Assembly: GCF_003259185.1 (NCBI RefSeq)
Contig: NZ_QGMP01000001.1
Span: forward strand, 2,046,001-2,110,000
DNA length: 64,000 bases
Origin: Isoalcanivorax indicus
GTDB lineage: Bacteria > Pseudomonadota > Gammaproteobacteria > Pseudomonadales > Alcanivoracaceae
Direction: 5' to 3'
The notes under the pieces are model-generated. The model was not told the origin of the DNA, searched no databases, and saw only the letters and a list, made by a program, of their open reading frames with translations. A program made the position numbers and the translations under genes. Each line of letters opens with the position of its first letter. Positions within the stretch are counted from its first letter, which is position 1. Positions 55,608 through 64,000 of this stretch are shown piece after piece.

Positions 55608-56309
55608 CTACTTGCGGCGGCGATTGCCCCAGGCGGCCTCGATCTGGCGTGCCCGCACAATGGACTCCTGCACCAGTGAAGACTGGTGCTCGGCGAACTC
55701 GCGAATGATTTCCAGAGCAGAGCGCACATCGCGGCGGAAGATGGTCTCAATGATCGCCTTGAAGAAGGCCAGGCATTCCTTCATCTCATCCTGGTCGATG
55801 TGCAAGGCCATGTAGTAGGCCCGCTGGATGGCGGGCTCCAGATTGTCGAGGATATCCTCGACAAAGGCGTTGCGGGCAAAGGGATAGGCCAACCCGAAGA
55901 AGGCGAAACTATGCTCGAAGAAGGCCTCGGTGTCGCGTTCCTCCACCTGGACCTGGAGCAGGTGAATCAGCTCGATAAAGGGATCGAGGTCGTCTTCCTT
56001 CATGACCTTGATGGCCTTGCGAATCACCAGCCCCAGCAGCACCTGCATGACCTCGTAGAGGCCACGCACATGGGCCTCGGACATGTCCTTCACCACCGCG
56101 CCCCGGCGCGGCAGGATGTCGATCAGATGGCGACGTTGCAAAATCAGGAGGGCTTCACGGACAGAACCGCGGCTCACCTCCAGTTCGGCAGCGATACGCA
56201 GTTCCTGAATGCGGTCGCCGGGCAACATCTCGCCACGGATGATCTGGCGGCCCAGATGCTGGGCAATTTGCTCGGACAGACTGTCGTTGGCTTTGAAACT
56301 CACCGGCAT
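55608..56309 (-). CDS. GntR family regulator, FCD-type
   Basis: 233 residues. Winged helix LGRQIIRGEMLPGDRIQELRIA, then EVSRGSVREALLILQRRHLI, followed by an all-helical FCD domain with acid/His residues (YEVMQVLLGLVIRKA; FEHSFAFFG). It lies upstream of smc as in Pseudomonas. A TTGT-TGA-ACAA palindrome lies 10 bp before its start, fitting autoregulation. The ligand is unknown. Confidence 0.9.
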   Translation of the reverse strand: MPVSFKANDSLSEQIAQHLGRQIIRGEMLPGDRIQELRIAAELEVSRGSVREALLILQRRHLIDILPRRGAVVKDMSEAHVRGLYEVMQVLLGLVIRKAIKVMKEDDLDPFIELIHLLQVQVEERDTEAFFEHSFAFFGLAYPFARNAFVEDILDNLEPAIQRAYYMALHIDQDEMKECLAFFKAIIETIFRRDVRSALEIIREFAEHQSSLVQESIVRARQIEAAWGNRRRK

Positions 56310-56318
56310 CCCTTCGAT

Positions 56319-56329
56319 TTGTTCAACAA
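56319..56329. promoter_or_regulatory. Candidate GntR-family operator TTGTTCAACAA
   Basis: An 11-bp palindrome of the TTGT-N3-ACAA type used by FadR/FCD-group regulators, 10 bp upstream of the GntR gene. A possible -10 TATAGT lies further upstream (minus strand, 56364-56359). Confidence 0.6.
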
Positions 56330-56407
56330 TTCACGCGCCGTGCTCTGCAAGCTGTCCGACTATACTACAACCGGATGCCGGGAACAGTGCCAGAAATGCA
56401 ACGCTCA

Positions 56408-56434
56408 AGTTACCCACAGAATCTGTGGATAACT
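56408..56434. promoter_or_regulatory. Two DnaA-type boxes in inverted orientation
   Basis: TTACCCACA (56410-56418) and TGTGGATAA (56424-56432) form 12-bp arms with one mismatch around AAT. The second is a perfect DnaA box and the first has one mismatch. They lie in a gene-free, relatively AT-rich stretch (56310-56670) that also contains TGTGGGAAA-like and TTACACAA-like words. I see no other gene there. Confidence 0.6.
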
Positions 56435-56670
56435 CTGTGCGTAATAGTGTGGGAAACTGGCGCAAGCCCCCTGAGAAGCGGCGAACCGGCAAACTGACGA
56501 AAAAGTGCTCAAAAAATAAATCTTATGTTTTTCATTGGGTTACACAATCACCCGGAGAAATCAAGGGGTTACGCCATGATGCTGAAACATTCGTGAAATA
56601 TGCTCAAAAGCTGTGCAAAACTTCGTAGCACCACTGCACCCTTGCGGGCCGAAAAGCTCAGACAACCCCC

Positions 56671-57180
56671 TCATCGACGCAGGCTGAGGGTCACACCCAG
56701 GGTGAGTTGCGGCTCTGCATCCAGGTCATGACGACGGCGTTTTGCCTCGGTGTCACACTGTGCAGACGGTCGATAGTCGCCACAATCCAGCGGCTCCAGC
56801 ACGGCCAGGCCGGCACTGAGTGTCAGGCGGACATGGTTGCCCACCCACTGATGCCCCATTTCGGCGCCCAGCCCCAGGCGTTCGTAACGTTTCTCGCCGC
56901 CCAGATCGCCCGCCAGCAGGCCGCCGAAGAAACCGTTGGTCACGGTCGTCCCGCCATCAAGGCGACGGCGCATGCCGACCGCCCAGCGCAGATCGTCATC
57001 CTGGAAGCCCTGGCTACCGATATGCGCACCGGGCAGTGCCCAGACGGAGGTATGCCGCCAGGCCCATTCGATATTCGGGCCGACCACGCCATTGAGGAAG
57101 CCGGCACCCACCAGCAGTTCGGCACGGGCAAAGCCCGGCGACAGCAGCAGCGCCAGCAGAAGTACGCGAATCAGGGTCAC
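56671..57180 (-). CDS. Small outer-membrane-type exported protein
   Basis: 169 residues. Signal peptide (MTLIRVLLLALLLSPGFARA) and short amphipathic beta segments (ELLVGAGFLNGVVGPNIEWA; VTNGFFGGLLAGDL; HVRLTLSAGLAVLEPL), ending LTLGVTLSLRR. It may be a small barrel or periplasmic beta protein. Two Cys (DCGDYRPSAQCD) could form a loop disulfide. Family not recognised. Confidence 0.7.
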   Translation of the reverse strand: MTLIRVLLLALLLSPGFARAELLVGAGFLNGVVGPNIEWAWRHTSVWALPGAHIGSQGFQDDDLRWAVGMRRRLDGGTTVTNGFFGGLLAGDLGGEKRYERLGLGAEMGHQWVGNHVRLTLSAGLAVLEPLDCGDYRPSAQCDTEAKRRRHDLDAEPQLTLGVTLSLRR

Positions 57181-57276
57181 GGAGGAGTCCTCTTTATTGT
57201 TGTTATGAGCTGTTGTTACCAGCTGTGGGGACTTATTGTGGGCAAGCGGCCGGAGTATGACAAGCCGCCAGACCCT

Positions 57277-58458
57277 TCAGGTGGCAGGCGGCGGCAACTG
57301 GCGCACATTCACCACGCCCTCAATGGCCGCGATGCGGGCCAGCACGTCGGGCGCCGGGGCGGTTTCCAGATCCAGCAGGTTATAGGCAATCTCTTCACGG
57401 CTCTTGTTGAGCATATCGACCACATTCAGCTCGGCGTCCGCCAGCACCGACAGCACATGACCCAGCATCTTGGGCACATTGCGGTTGGTGACCGCCAGCC
57501 GGACACCGCCGTTGCGCTCCAGTACCAGCGTCGGGAAATTGACGGCATTGACGATATTCCCGTGCTCCAGAAAGTCGATCAGTTGATCCGCTGCCATGCG
57601 GGCGCAGTTCTCCTCGGATTCGCCGGTGCTGGCGCCCAGGTGGGGCGTTGCCACCACGCCGGGCACGCCCTGCAACAAGGTCGAGGGGAAATCCGTAAGG
57701 TAGGCACGCAGCCGCCCGCCCTGCAACGCCTCCAGCGCCGCCCGATCATCAACAATACCGTCGCGGGCAAAATTGAGCAGGCAGGCCCCCGGCCTCAGCG
57801 CGCCCAGGGCATCGCCATTGATCAGGTGACGGGTCGCGGGCAACAGGGGCAAGTGCAGGCTGATATAGTCGGCCCGTGACATCAGCGCCGCCAGGCTGTC
57901 CATGCGACCGACCTGATTGGGCAGCCGCCAGGCGGCCTCCACCGACAGCGCCGGATCATAGCCGATCACCCGCATACCCAGTGCCAGCCCCATTTCGGCC
58001 ACCTTCGAGCCGATGGCCCCCAGGCCGACCACCCCCAGGGTTCGCCCGGCCAGCTCACGACCACGGAACTGCTTCTTGCCCGCTTCAACCGCCGCATGCA
58101 GCGCCGCCTCGTCGTTGATCTCCAGACCGCGCACCCACTCGATGCCCTGCATGATGCCGCGCGACCCCAGCAACAGGGCCGCCAGCACCAGTTCCTTGAC
58201 GGCATTGGCGTTGGCGCCGGGCGTATTGAACACCGGGATACCCGCTTCGGTGCAGGCGGCCACATCAATGTTGTTGACCCCGGCACCCGCGCGGGCAACG
58301 GCCTTCAGACCCTCGCCGAGTGCGTCAGCGCCCAGCCGGTGGGACCGCAGCAGGATGGCATCCGGCTGGGTGAATTCGCTGGCCACTTCATAACGATCGC
58401 GGGGAAACCGCTCCAGACCGCAAACGGCTATCTGGTTGAGTGTCTGGATATGAAACAT
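57277..58458 (-). CDS. serA: D-3-phosphoglycerate dehydrogenase-type 2-hydroxyacid dehydrogenase with ACT domain
   Basis: 393 residues from the ATG at 58458. NAD site TLGVVGLGAIGSKVAEMGLA, catalytic region LLNFARDGIVDD and VATPHLGASTGESEENCA, and a C-terminal ACT domain (NVPKMLGHVLSVLADAELNV). This is the short SerA form, which catalyses the first step of serine synthesis; a related hydroxyacid substrate cannot be excluded. The frame is open upstream to 58557 but resembles nothing. Confidence 0.85.
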   Translation of the reverse strand: MFHIQTLNQIAVCGLERFPRDRYEVASEFTQPDAILLRSHRLGADALGEGLKAVARAGAGVNNIDVAACTEAGIPVFNTPGANANAVKELVLAALLLGSRGIMQGIEWVRGLEINDEAALHAAVEAGKKQFRGRELAGRTLGVVGLGAIGSKVAEMGLALGMRVIGYDPALSVEAAWRLPNQVGRMDSLAALMSRADYISLHLPLLPATRHLINGDALGALRPGACLLNFARDGIVDDRAALEALQGGRLRAYLTDFPSTLLQGVPGVVATPHLGASTGESEENCARMAADQLIDFLEHGNIVNAVNFPTLVLERNGGVRLAVTNRNVPKMLGHVLSVLADAELNVVDMLNKSREEIAYNLLDLETAPAPDVLARIAAIEGVVNVRQLPPPAT

Positions 58459-58498
58459 CGGCGCTCCCTGTGCAGAGCCGACGCGGCAACGCCCCCGT

Positions 58499-58732
58499 TC
58501 AGATCGGGATGTCGTCGATACGATCGGCCACCTTGTCAATGGAGGCATTGGCCTCACGAAATACGTCGTTGATCGGGTTACCCACCACCGGCAGCACCGA
58601 CAGGGTTGATCCGACCACTGTCCCCGCAGACCCGACCAGTCGCATGGGCGTCGTCACGATCTTGGTCAGGAAACAGCCGGAAAGCAAACTCACCAGCAGG
58701 CTCAACAGGACTATTCTTGTCAGCGTTTTCAT
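58499..58732 (-). CDS. Small lipoprotein (DUF6726-like)
   Basis: 77 residues. Lipobox LLSGC (Cys20), then FLTKIVTTPMRLVGSAGTVVG, then PVVGNPINDVFREANASIDK. The short length and the TxPMRLVGS pattern recall DUF6726 lipoproteins. Function unknown. It precedes the serA-like gene by 40 bp and may be co-transcribed with it. Confidence 0.8.
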   Translation of the reverse strand: MKTLTRIVLLSLLVSLLSGCFLTKIVTTPMRLVGSAGTVVGSTLSVLPVVGNPINDVFREANASIDKVADRIDDIPI

Positions 58733-58878
58733 GATTCACCTGTTCGTTATTGTTATGGGTCTTGCATGGTTATTAAGTGACCAATTCAAAACCAGGCGCA
58801 GGCCAGATAGCAAGCGCCGCGCGCAGGAATACGACCAAGTGCACAAGCAGGGGGAGCGTACAGGGGAAAACGGGGACA

Positions 58879-58900
58879 GTGCTCCCCGGACGGGGAGCAC
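58879..58900 (-). terminator. Hairpin terminator downstream of purC
   Basis: GTGCTCCCCG (58879-58888) and CGGGGAGCAC (58891-58900), perfect stem with a 2-nt centre, 20 bp after the purC stop. On the minus strand it is followed by TGTCCCCGTTTT, a weak T-tract. Confidence 0.65.
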
Positions 58901-58920
58901 TGGACAGGAAGTGTGAGGGA

Positions 58921-59637
58921 TCAGTATTCGAAGGTCATGCCCAGGCGGCGACCCACTTCTTCGTAGGCTTCCACCACACCACCAAGGCCCTGGCGGAAGC
59001 GGTCCTTGTCCAGCTTCTCGCGAGTCTCGGCATCCCACAGGCGGCAGCCGTCGGGGCTGAATTCGTCACCCAGCAGCACCTCGCCATCAAAAACGCCGAA
59101 TTCGAGCTTGTAGTCCACCAGCAACATGCCGCCATCCAGAAACAGTTGCTTCAGGATGTCGTTGACCTTGAAGGTCAGCACCTTCATCTGTTCGATCTGG
59201 CCCGGCTCGGCCCAGCCGAAGCTGCGCACGTGGAATTCGTTGATCATCGGGTCGCCCAGGGCGTCGTTCTTCAGGAACATCTCGAAGGTGGGCGGATTCA
59301 GTTCCTTGCCCTCTTCCACGCCCAGGCGCCGGCACAGGCTGCCGGCGGCCAGGTTGCGCACCACGCACTCCACCGGAATCATCTGCAACCGCTTGACCAG
59401 TGATTCGTTGGCCGACAGGCGTTTGACGAAATGGGTAGGAATACCCGCCTCGGCGAGCTTTTCCATGATGAAGGCATTGAACTGGTTGTTCACCGCCCCC
59501 TTGCGCGCCAGCTTCTCCATCTTCTTGCCGTCAAACGCTGAGGTGTCATCGCGAAAACTCAGCACCATCAGGTTGTCATCGTCCGTGGTGAACACGGATT
59601 TGGCCTTGCCGGAATACAGTTCTGTGCGCTTTTCCAT
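58921..59637 (-). CDS. purC: Phosphoribosylaminoimidazole-succinocarboxamide synthase PurC
   Basis: 238 residues from the ATG at 59637 (E. coli PurC has 237). SAICAR synthetase signatures: [66 protein letters not shown] and [19 protein letters not shown]. An ATG three codons upstream is possible. Last gene of the dapA-bamC-MBL-purC cluster. Confidence 0.97.
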   Translation of the reverse strand: MEKRTELYSGKAKSVFTTDDDNLMVLSFRDDTSAFDGKKMEKLARKGAVNNQFNAFIMEKLAEAGIPTHFVKRLSANESLVKRLQMIPVECVVRNLAAGSLCRRLGVEEGKELNPPTFEMFLKNDALGDPMINEFHVRSFGWAEPGQIEQMKVLTFKVNDILKQLFLDGGMLLVDYKLEFGVFDGEVLLGDEFSPDGCRLWDAETREKLDKDRFRQGLGGVVEAYEEVGRRLGMTFEY

Positions 59638-59653
59638 CTGTTCCATCCGTTCG

Positions 59654-60433
59654 TCATTCCACGGCCAGCCAGGGGAAGCCCTCGGCCTGGTTCGCCACCC
59701 GCAGGCGGCGCCTGTCATCGAATCCCGCTTCCGCCACCGCTTCCAGGGCGTGAGCCGGGGTGTTGTTTTCCTCGCTCAGGTGCGACAGCACCAGATGCTG
59801 AAGCCGGTCCTGCTCCAGCTCGGCCACCAGCGAGGCGGCCTGCCGATTATTCAGATGCCCCCACTGACCACCCACACGCCGTTTCAGCGACAGCGGATAG
59901 CGGCCATTGGCCAGCATGTCCATATCATGATTGCATTCCAGCACCAGTGCATCACAGGCGGCGTAAGCCTCGCTGACATGCGTGGTGATCATGCCCAGAT
60001 CGGTAAGCACCCCAAGCCGGTAGCGGGCGTCTGCAAGCACATACTGGCAGGGCTCGCGTGCATCATGGGGTACCGGCACCGGCGTGATGGTCAGGGCCCC
60101 GACCGTTACGTCGCGCCCCGGTCGCACCTCATGCAGGGTCACGCCGCCGGCGTCGTGCCGGGCGCCGCGCTCCGCCAGCGCACGGGCGGTGCCGTGGCTG
60201 AGGTAGACCGGCACCCCGAGGCGCCGCGCCAGCGGCAAGACGCCACGCACATGGTCACCGTGCTCGTGGGTCACGAAAATGGCGGTCAGCCGGGCGGGAT
60301 CAATACCCTGTCCGGCCATGCGTGCCAGGGTTTCCCTGACCGAAAAGCCGCAGTCCACCAACACCAGGGTGTCATCGCTCTGCACCAGGGTGGCATTGCC
60401 CTTGCTGCCACTGCCGAGCGAGGCGAACTTCAC
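59654..60433 (-). CDS. MBL-fold metallo-hydrolase (WalJ/YycJ-like)
   Basis: 259 residues. Begins [17 protein letters not shown] and has the metal motif [11 protein letters not shown], then [14 protein letters not shown] and SHLSEENN. This matches the YycJ/PA1008-type hydrolase usually found between bamC and purC in pseudomonads. Possible 5'-exonuclease-type activity is known for relatives; activity here is inferred. Confidence 0.92.
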   Translation of the reverse strand: MKFASLGSGSKGNATLVQSDDTLVLVDCGFSVRETLARMAGQGIDPARLTAIFVTHEHGDHVRGVLPLARRLGVPVYLSHGTARALAERGARHDAGGVTLHEVRPGRDVTVGALTITPVPVPHDAREPCQYVLADARYRLGVLTDLGMITTHVSEAYAACDALVLECNHDMDMLANGRYPLSLKRRVGGQWGHLNNRQAASLVAELEQDRLQHLVLSHLSEENNTPAHALEAVAEAGFDDRRRLRVANQAEGFPWLAVE

Positions 60434-60443
60434 AGGTCACTCT

Positions 60444-61055
60444 TCACAATTCGTTGTACAGGCGCTCGAGAATCGCCTGCCCCGGCGCCTGCTGCACCAG
60501 GGTGGTACCACGCTGGTTCAGCACCGCCACCTGGATGCCGTTGACCGTATGGCTCAACTTGATCTGTGCCTGCCGCTCGCTGAGACCGTAGCTGGACGGC
60601 ACGCGAATGTAATAGATACCGGATTCCCGGTTGCGGTCTTCAATGTTCAGGTCGGTGCGCCCGAGTGCCTGGCCCACATACTCCCACGCCCAGACAAACT
60701 GGGTGCTGAGCATCAGGATCGGGTAGCCGTTACCGTCACGCCCCATGATGGCCGTAAGGCGACCAGGGTCTTCGCTCTGCGCGGCGTCGGCGTCCTCACC
60801 CAGGCGGCCAAGAATCGCCAGCTGCGGCGGGGAAGGCGCCCGGAAACGCTCTCCGGAGGGCGCCACCCGGTCTTCCGCGTCAGGGATCGGGTAACTGTCC
60901 TGGAAGCCGACGAAATGCATGCCCTCGGGCACCTCCATACGTTCGGCCGTCTCCGCATCGCGATAGACCAGGGTGCGATCCGGCAACCAGCTGCAGCCGG
61001 TCACCAGGCTGCTGCCCAGCACGAGCAGCCATGCGGCCACCGGCAGCGCCCTCAT
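60444..61055 (-). CDS. bamC: Outer membrane assembly lipoprotein BamC, short form
   Basis: 203 residues from the ATG at 61055; an ATG at 61070 overlaps the dapA stop. Lipobox SLVTGC, a long unstructured region with VYRDAETAERMEVPEGMHF, and one helix-grip domain (VWAWEYVGQALGRTDLNIED; GIYYIRVPSSYG). E. coli BamC (344 residues) has two such domains; the second is absent here. Position between dapA and the MBL gene supports BamC. Confidence 0.85.
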   Translation of the reverse strand: MRALPVAAWLLVLGSSLVTGCSWLPDRTLVYRDAETAERMEVPEGMHFVGFQDSYPIPDAEDRVAPSGERFRAPSPPQLAILGRLGEDADAAQSEDPGRLTAIMGRDGNGYPILMLSTQFVWAWEYVGQALGRTDLNIEDRNRESGIYYIRVPSSYGLSERQAQIKLSHTVNGIQVAVLNQRGTTLVQQAPGQAILERLYNEL

Positions 61056-61066
61056 TTGACCTTCTC

Positions 61067-61954
61067 TCATTTCACCTCCAGCAAACCGCACTCACGCAGG
61101 GTTTGCCGCACACGTTCCTGGGCTGGCGCCGACAACGGGGTCAACGGCAGACGAATACCCCGATCAATGCGCCCCATCTCGTACAGGGCCCACTTGACCG
61201 GAATCGGATTGGATTCCACGAACAGCACCCGATGCAGGGCTTCCATCTGCGCGTTCAGGCGGCGCGCCTCGTCACCCTCACCGGCCAGTGCCGCATTACA
61301 GGCCGCAGCCATGGTGCCCGGCACCACGTTGGCGGTCACGGACACATTGCCATGGCCACCCAGCAGGATGAAATCGATGGCCGTGGCGTCATCACCGGAG
61401 TACAGCATGAAATCCGGGCTGCAACGCTCCATCAGTTCACGGGCACGATCCAGGTTGCCGGTGGCTTCCTTGATGCCGACGATGTTCGGCACCTTGCTCA
61501 GGCGCTCCACCGTCTCCGGCAGCATGTCACAGGCCGTGCGCCCCGGCACGTTATAGAGAATCTGCGGGATATCCACTTCCCGGGCGATGGCCAGGTAATG
61601 CTGGTACAAACCTTCCTGGGTCGGCTTGTTGTAGTACGGCGTCACCAGCAGACAGGCATCGGCACCAGCGCGCTGGGCGTCGCGGGTCAGGCGAATGGCC
61701 TCTTCGGTGGAATTGGCGCCGGTGCCGGCAATCACAGGGATACGCCCGGCCGCCGCCGAGATGATCTCGCGGATGACCAGATCGTGTTCCTCGAAGCCGA
61801 GCGTGGCAGACTCGCCGGTGGTGCCCACGGCAACAATGGCATGGGTCCCTTCGGCCACATGCCAGTCAACCAGTTTTCTCAGGCGCTCCCAGTCCACCGA
61901 ACCATCGGCATGCATCGGGGTAACCAGCGCTACAATACTGCCGCGAATGTCCAC
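61067..61954 (-). CDS. dapA: 4-hydroxy-tetrahydrodipicolinate synthase DapA
   Basis: 295 residues from the GTG at 61954 with GGAG five bases upstream, giving the family start (D)[12 protein letters not shown]. Motifs: [42 protein letters not shown] and the Schiff-base Lys in [12 protein letters not shown]. First committed step of lysine/diaminopimelate synthesis. The longer ATG-initiated frame (62056) has no family resemblance. Confidence 0.97.
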   Translation of the reverse strand: MDIRGSIVALVTPMHADGSVDWERLRKLVDWHVAEGTHAIVAVGTTGESATLGFEEHDLVIREIISAAAGRIPVIAGTGANSTEEAIRLTRDAQRAGADACLLVTPYYNKPTQEGLYQHYLAIAREVDIPQILYNVPGRTACDMLPETVERLSKVPNIVGIKEATGNLDRARELMERCSPDFMLYSGDDATAIDFILLGGHGNVSVTANVVPGTMAAACNAALAGEGDEARRLNAQMEALHRVLFVESNPIPVKWALYEMGRIDRGIRLPLTPLSAPAQERVRQTLRECGLLEVK

Positions 61955-62136
61955 GTTTGCTCCGGCATCATCATGGTGAAAGGCGCCATATGGTACTGGC
62001 CGCCCCCGGCGGCGACAACTGGCGCCGTGTACGGCCCGACGCCGTGCTGGCTTCAAGCCATCCGCGCAGGCCGGTACACTCTTTCCCCTGGCCCTACACC
62101 CCAGGCCCTACACAGGCACACACAAGGAAAGCAGGC

Positions 62137-62667
62137 ATGGATCAATTGATCGTCATTTCGGCGCTGGGTTCCGACCGCCCGGGTATCGTACGCGCCCTCT
62201 CCGGCGCCGTGCTGGCCGAACAGGGCAATATTCTCGACTCCCGAATGACCGTGCTCGGCGGCGAGTTCGCCGTGCTGATGCTGGTCAGCGGCAATGAGGC
62301 CACCCTGGCCCGACTGGAGGAGGCCCTGCCGCCGGTCGCGGGCGAACTGGACCTGACCCTGACCCTGCGCCGTACGGCACCTCGGGAAGCGCCCGCAGGC
62401 GCCCGTCCCTACCAGGTGGAGGTGGTGGCCATGGACCATCCGGGCATCGTCCATGAGATCGCCCAGTTCTTCTCCGCCCGGGGTATCAACATCAGTGATC
62501 TGAGTACCGGCACCTATGCCGCTCCGCATACCGGCACGCGCATGTTCAGCCTTCACCTGACGCTGAGCGTGCCGGTTGAAGAATCCGTGGCCCGGTTGCG
62601 CGATGCCTTCCTGGATTTCTGCGAAGAACGCAATCTTGATGCCACCCTGCAACCCCGCCGTAGCTGA
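62137..62667 (+). CDS. gcvR: Glycine cleavage system transcriptional repressor GcvR family protein
   Basis: 176 residues from the ATG at 62137, RBS AAGGAA. Two ACT domains: [20 protein letters not shown] with [19 protein letters not shown], and [19 protein letters not shown] with [15 protein letters not shown]. This is the GcvR layout, divergent from dapA and followed by bcp as in many gammaproteobacteria. Confidence 0.92.
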   Translation: MDQLIVISALGSDRPGIVRALSGAVLAEQGNILDSRMTVLGGEFAVLMLVSGNEATLARLEEALPPVAGELDLTLTLRRTAPREAPAGARPYQVEVVAMDHPGIVHEIAQFFSARGINISDLSTGTYAAPHTGTRMFSLHLTLSVPVEESVARLRDAFLDFCEERNLDATLQPRRS

Positions 62668-62697
62668 AGCCTGCCACGGTTCAACAGAGGACAGCCG

Positions 62698-63168
62698 ATG
62701 AGCAAGACCGCACAACTGGACAAGACCATTCCTGCCTTCACCGCCGCCGCCACCAGCGGCCAGACCGTCCGTTCACGCGACTTCAAGGGGCACAAGGTGG
62801 TGCTCTATTTCTATCCCAAGGACAACACGCCGGGCTGCACCACAGAGGGCAGTGACTTCCGTGATCTGCACAGCGATTTCGAGAACGCCGGTTGCCTGGT
62901 GTATGGCGTGTCCAAGGACAGCCTGCGCAGCCACGAGAATTTCCGCAACAAACTCGGGCTGCCCTTCGAGCTGATCTCGGACGAGGACGAAACCCTGTGT
63001 CGGCTGTTCGACGTGATCAAGCTGAAGAAGATGTACGGGCGTGAGTTCGAGGGCATTGAACGCAGCACCTTCCTGATTGACGCCGACAGCACCCTGCGCC
63101 GGGAATGGCGCAAGGTAAAGGTCAAGGGCCACGCTGAGGACGTGCTCGAGGCAGCGCGCGCGCTGTAG
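62698..63168 (+). CDS. bcp: Thioredoxin-dependent peroxiredoxin (BCP type)
   Basis: 156 residues. Peroxidatic Cys in YFYPKDNTPGCTTEGSDFRD. The position five residues later, which is Cys in E. coli BCP, is Ser/Asp here, so it is the form without the nearby resolving Cys. Other motifs include YGVSKDSLRSHENF and ERSTFLID. Detoxifies peroxides in the cytoplasm. Follows gcvR by 30 bp. Confidence 0.95.
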   Translation: MSKTAQLDKTIPAFTAAATSGQTVRSRDFKGHKVVLYFYPKDNTPGCTTEGSDFRDLHSDFENAGCLVYGVSKDSLRSHENFRNKLGLPFELISDEDETLCRLFDVIKLKKMYGREFEGIERSTFLIDADSTLRREWRKVKVKGHAEDVLEAARAL

Positions 63169-63193
63169 CGCGCCGCCGCTCCGGGCTGCCCAC

Positions 63194-64000
63194 TCAGAGC
63201 GGCCCGTTATGCGCCTCGTCCGCCGCCACGGAGGGTGGCGGCGGATCCACCACTATCCCGCCCTGCTGTTGTCGCGGCCAGGCATACAGCACCGCCTTGA
63301 TCAGCGTCGCCAGCGGAATGGCGAAGAAGACGCCCCAGAACCCCCACAGGCCCCCGAAGAACAGGATGGCGGTGATAATGGCCACCGGGTGCAGGTTGAC
63401 GGCCTCGGAGAACAGGAACGGCACCAGGACGTTGGCATCGAGAAACTGGATCACGCCATAGACGATCATGACGAGGGCGAATTCCCCACCCCAGCCGAAC
63501 TGCACCCAGGCCACGGCGGCCACCGGAATCGTCACCACCGTGGCACCGATATACGGAATCACCACCGACAGGCCTACCAGCACCGCCAGCAGCAGCGCGT
63601 AGTTCAATCCGAGCACTTTGAAGGCGATATAGGTGACCACCCCGACGATCAGGATTTCGATCGCCTTGCCACGCACATAATTGGCAATCTGCTGATCCAT
63701 CTCGGCCCAGACATTGCCCAGTACGCGGCGCCGGTTTGGCAGCATCGACGCGCTCCACTCGAGCAGGCGCTTGCGGTCGGCCAGAAAGAAGAACACCAGC
63801 AGCGGCACCAGCACCAGGAAGATCATCACATCGACAATGCTGGGAATGGTCGCCAGGGACAGGGACAGCACGGCCTGGCCGGCGTTGGCGAGCTGATGCT
63901 GCGCCGTGTCGACAATCGCATCCACCTGGCGCATGGAAATCATGTCCGGGTAGGCGGCGGGCAGCTCGCGCAGCCAGCGTTCGCTGTTATTGAGAATACG
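63194..64000 (-). CDS. AI-2E family transporter/PerM-like permease, C-terminal part (5' end outside window)
   Basis: The frame stays open to base 64000, so about 268 C-terminal residues are present. Several membrane helices and the family patterns VMIFLVLVPLLVFFFLADR, PYIGATVVTIPVA, QFLDANVLVPFLFSEAVNLHP and GGLWGFWGVFFAIPLATL identify an AI-2E/UPF0118 permease. In pseudomonads a PerM protein is encoded beside bcp. Transported substrate unknown. Confidence 0.92.
   Translation of the reverse strand, partial: RILNNSERWLRELPAAYPDMISMRQVDAIVDTAQHQLANAGQAVLSLSLATIPSIVDVMIFLVLVPLLVFFFLADRKRLLEWSASMLPNRRRVLGNVWAEMDQQIANYVRGKAIEILIVGVVTYIAFKVLGLNYALLLAVLVGLSVVIPYIGATVVTIPVAAVAWVQFGWGGEFALVMIVYGVIQFLDANVLVPFLFSEAVNLHPVAIITAILFFGGLWGFWGVFFAIPLATLIKAVLYAWPRQQQGGIVVDPPPPSVAADEAHNGPL

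Noticed and set aside
56408-56434. Replication origin (oriC) call for the DnaA-box pair
   Set aside because: Only two good boxes, and no dnaA, dnaN, gidA or parAB nearby; kept as a DnaA-type site only.

Overview
The window is a chromosomal stretch of a high-G+C gammaproteobacterium. The hydrocarbon-related genes (an AlkB-type alkane hydroxylase beside a Baeyer-Villiger-type monooxygenase, an acyl desaturase with its reductase, a class-3 aldehyde dehydrogenase) combine with Pseudomonas-like housekeeping blocks (smc-zipA-ligA; dapA-bamC-MBL hydrolase-purC; metR/metE). This points to an Alcanivorax-like member of the Alcanivoracaceae. That assignment is inference from gene content and order, not from a database search. 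I see no prophage, transposase, rRNA or CRISPR array.

Layout. 1-13 kb: the 3' end of imuB, then nine unrelated genes (AcpH, thioesterase, saccharopine-dehydrogenase-like protein, sterol-desaturase-like hydroxylase, AraC regulator, pirin, a GDYxxLxY/DUF2157 membrane pair, an unknown protein), then dnaE2 behind its own LexA-type operator. A pair of mirrored long hairpins lies at 3286-3613. 13-20 kb: a small exported protein, a patatin/beta-barrel (type Vd) protein, a lipoprotein-mnmC-MAPEG operon, a higBA toxin-antitoxin pair and yheU. 20-27 kb: monooxygenase/TetR/alkB, then a zur-like regulator translationally overlapped with an M23 endopeptidase and followed by a dihydroorotase, then tRNA-Glu and tRNA-Gly. 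27-32 kb: GST, a NarL-type two-component system, aldehyde dehydrogenase, PilZ protein.

32-44 kb is the most accessory-looking part. It has three large lipoproteins with FN3, PPC-like or DUF1566-like domains, an OmpA-domain protein, a reductase/desaturase pair, two orphan proteins with a Crp/Fnr regulator, and a crotonase/TetR pair. 44-56 kb: LysR (MetR-like)/metE, a transglycosylase lipoprotein, ligA, zipA, smc and a GntR regulator. 56-64 kb: a small outer-membrane-type protein, a serA-like dehydrogenase, a small lipoprotein, purC, an MBL hydrolase, a short BamC, dapA, gcvR, bcp and the end of an AI-2E-type permease.

The most distinctive signals are regulatory or structural. They are a 31-bp perfect palindrome before the zur-like operon, a LexA-type box inside the dnaE2 promoter, a perfect palindrome over the monooxygenase promoter, two DnaA-type boxes head to head before the GntR gene, start sites inside RNA hairpins, a 4-codon minicistron made by a tandem duplication, and the mirrored hairpin pair. 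No single locus is a clear new multi-gene system. The best candidates for unexplored biology are the zur-like/endopeptidase/dihydroorotase operon, the orphan protein pair at 40.4-41.6 kb and the mirrored repeat.
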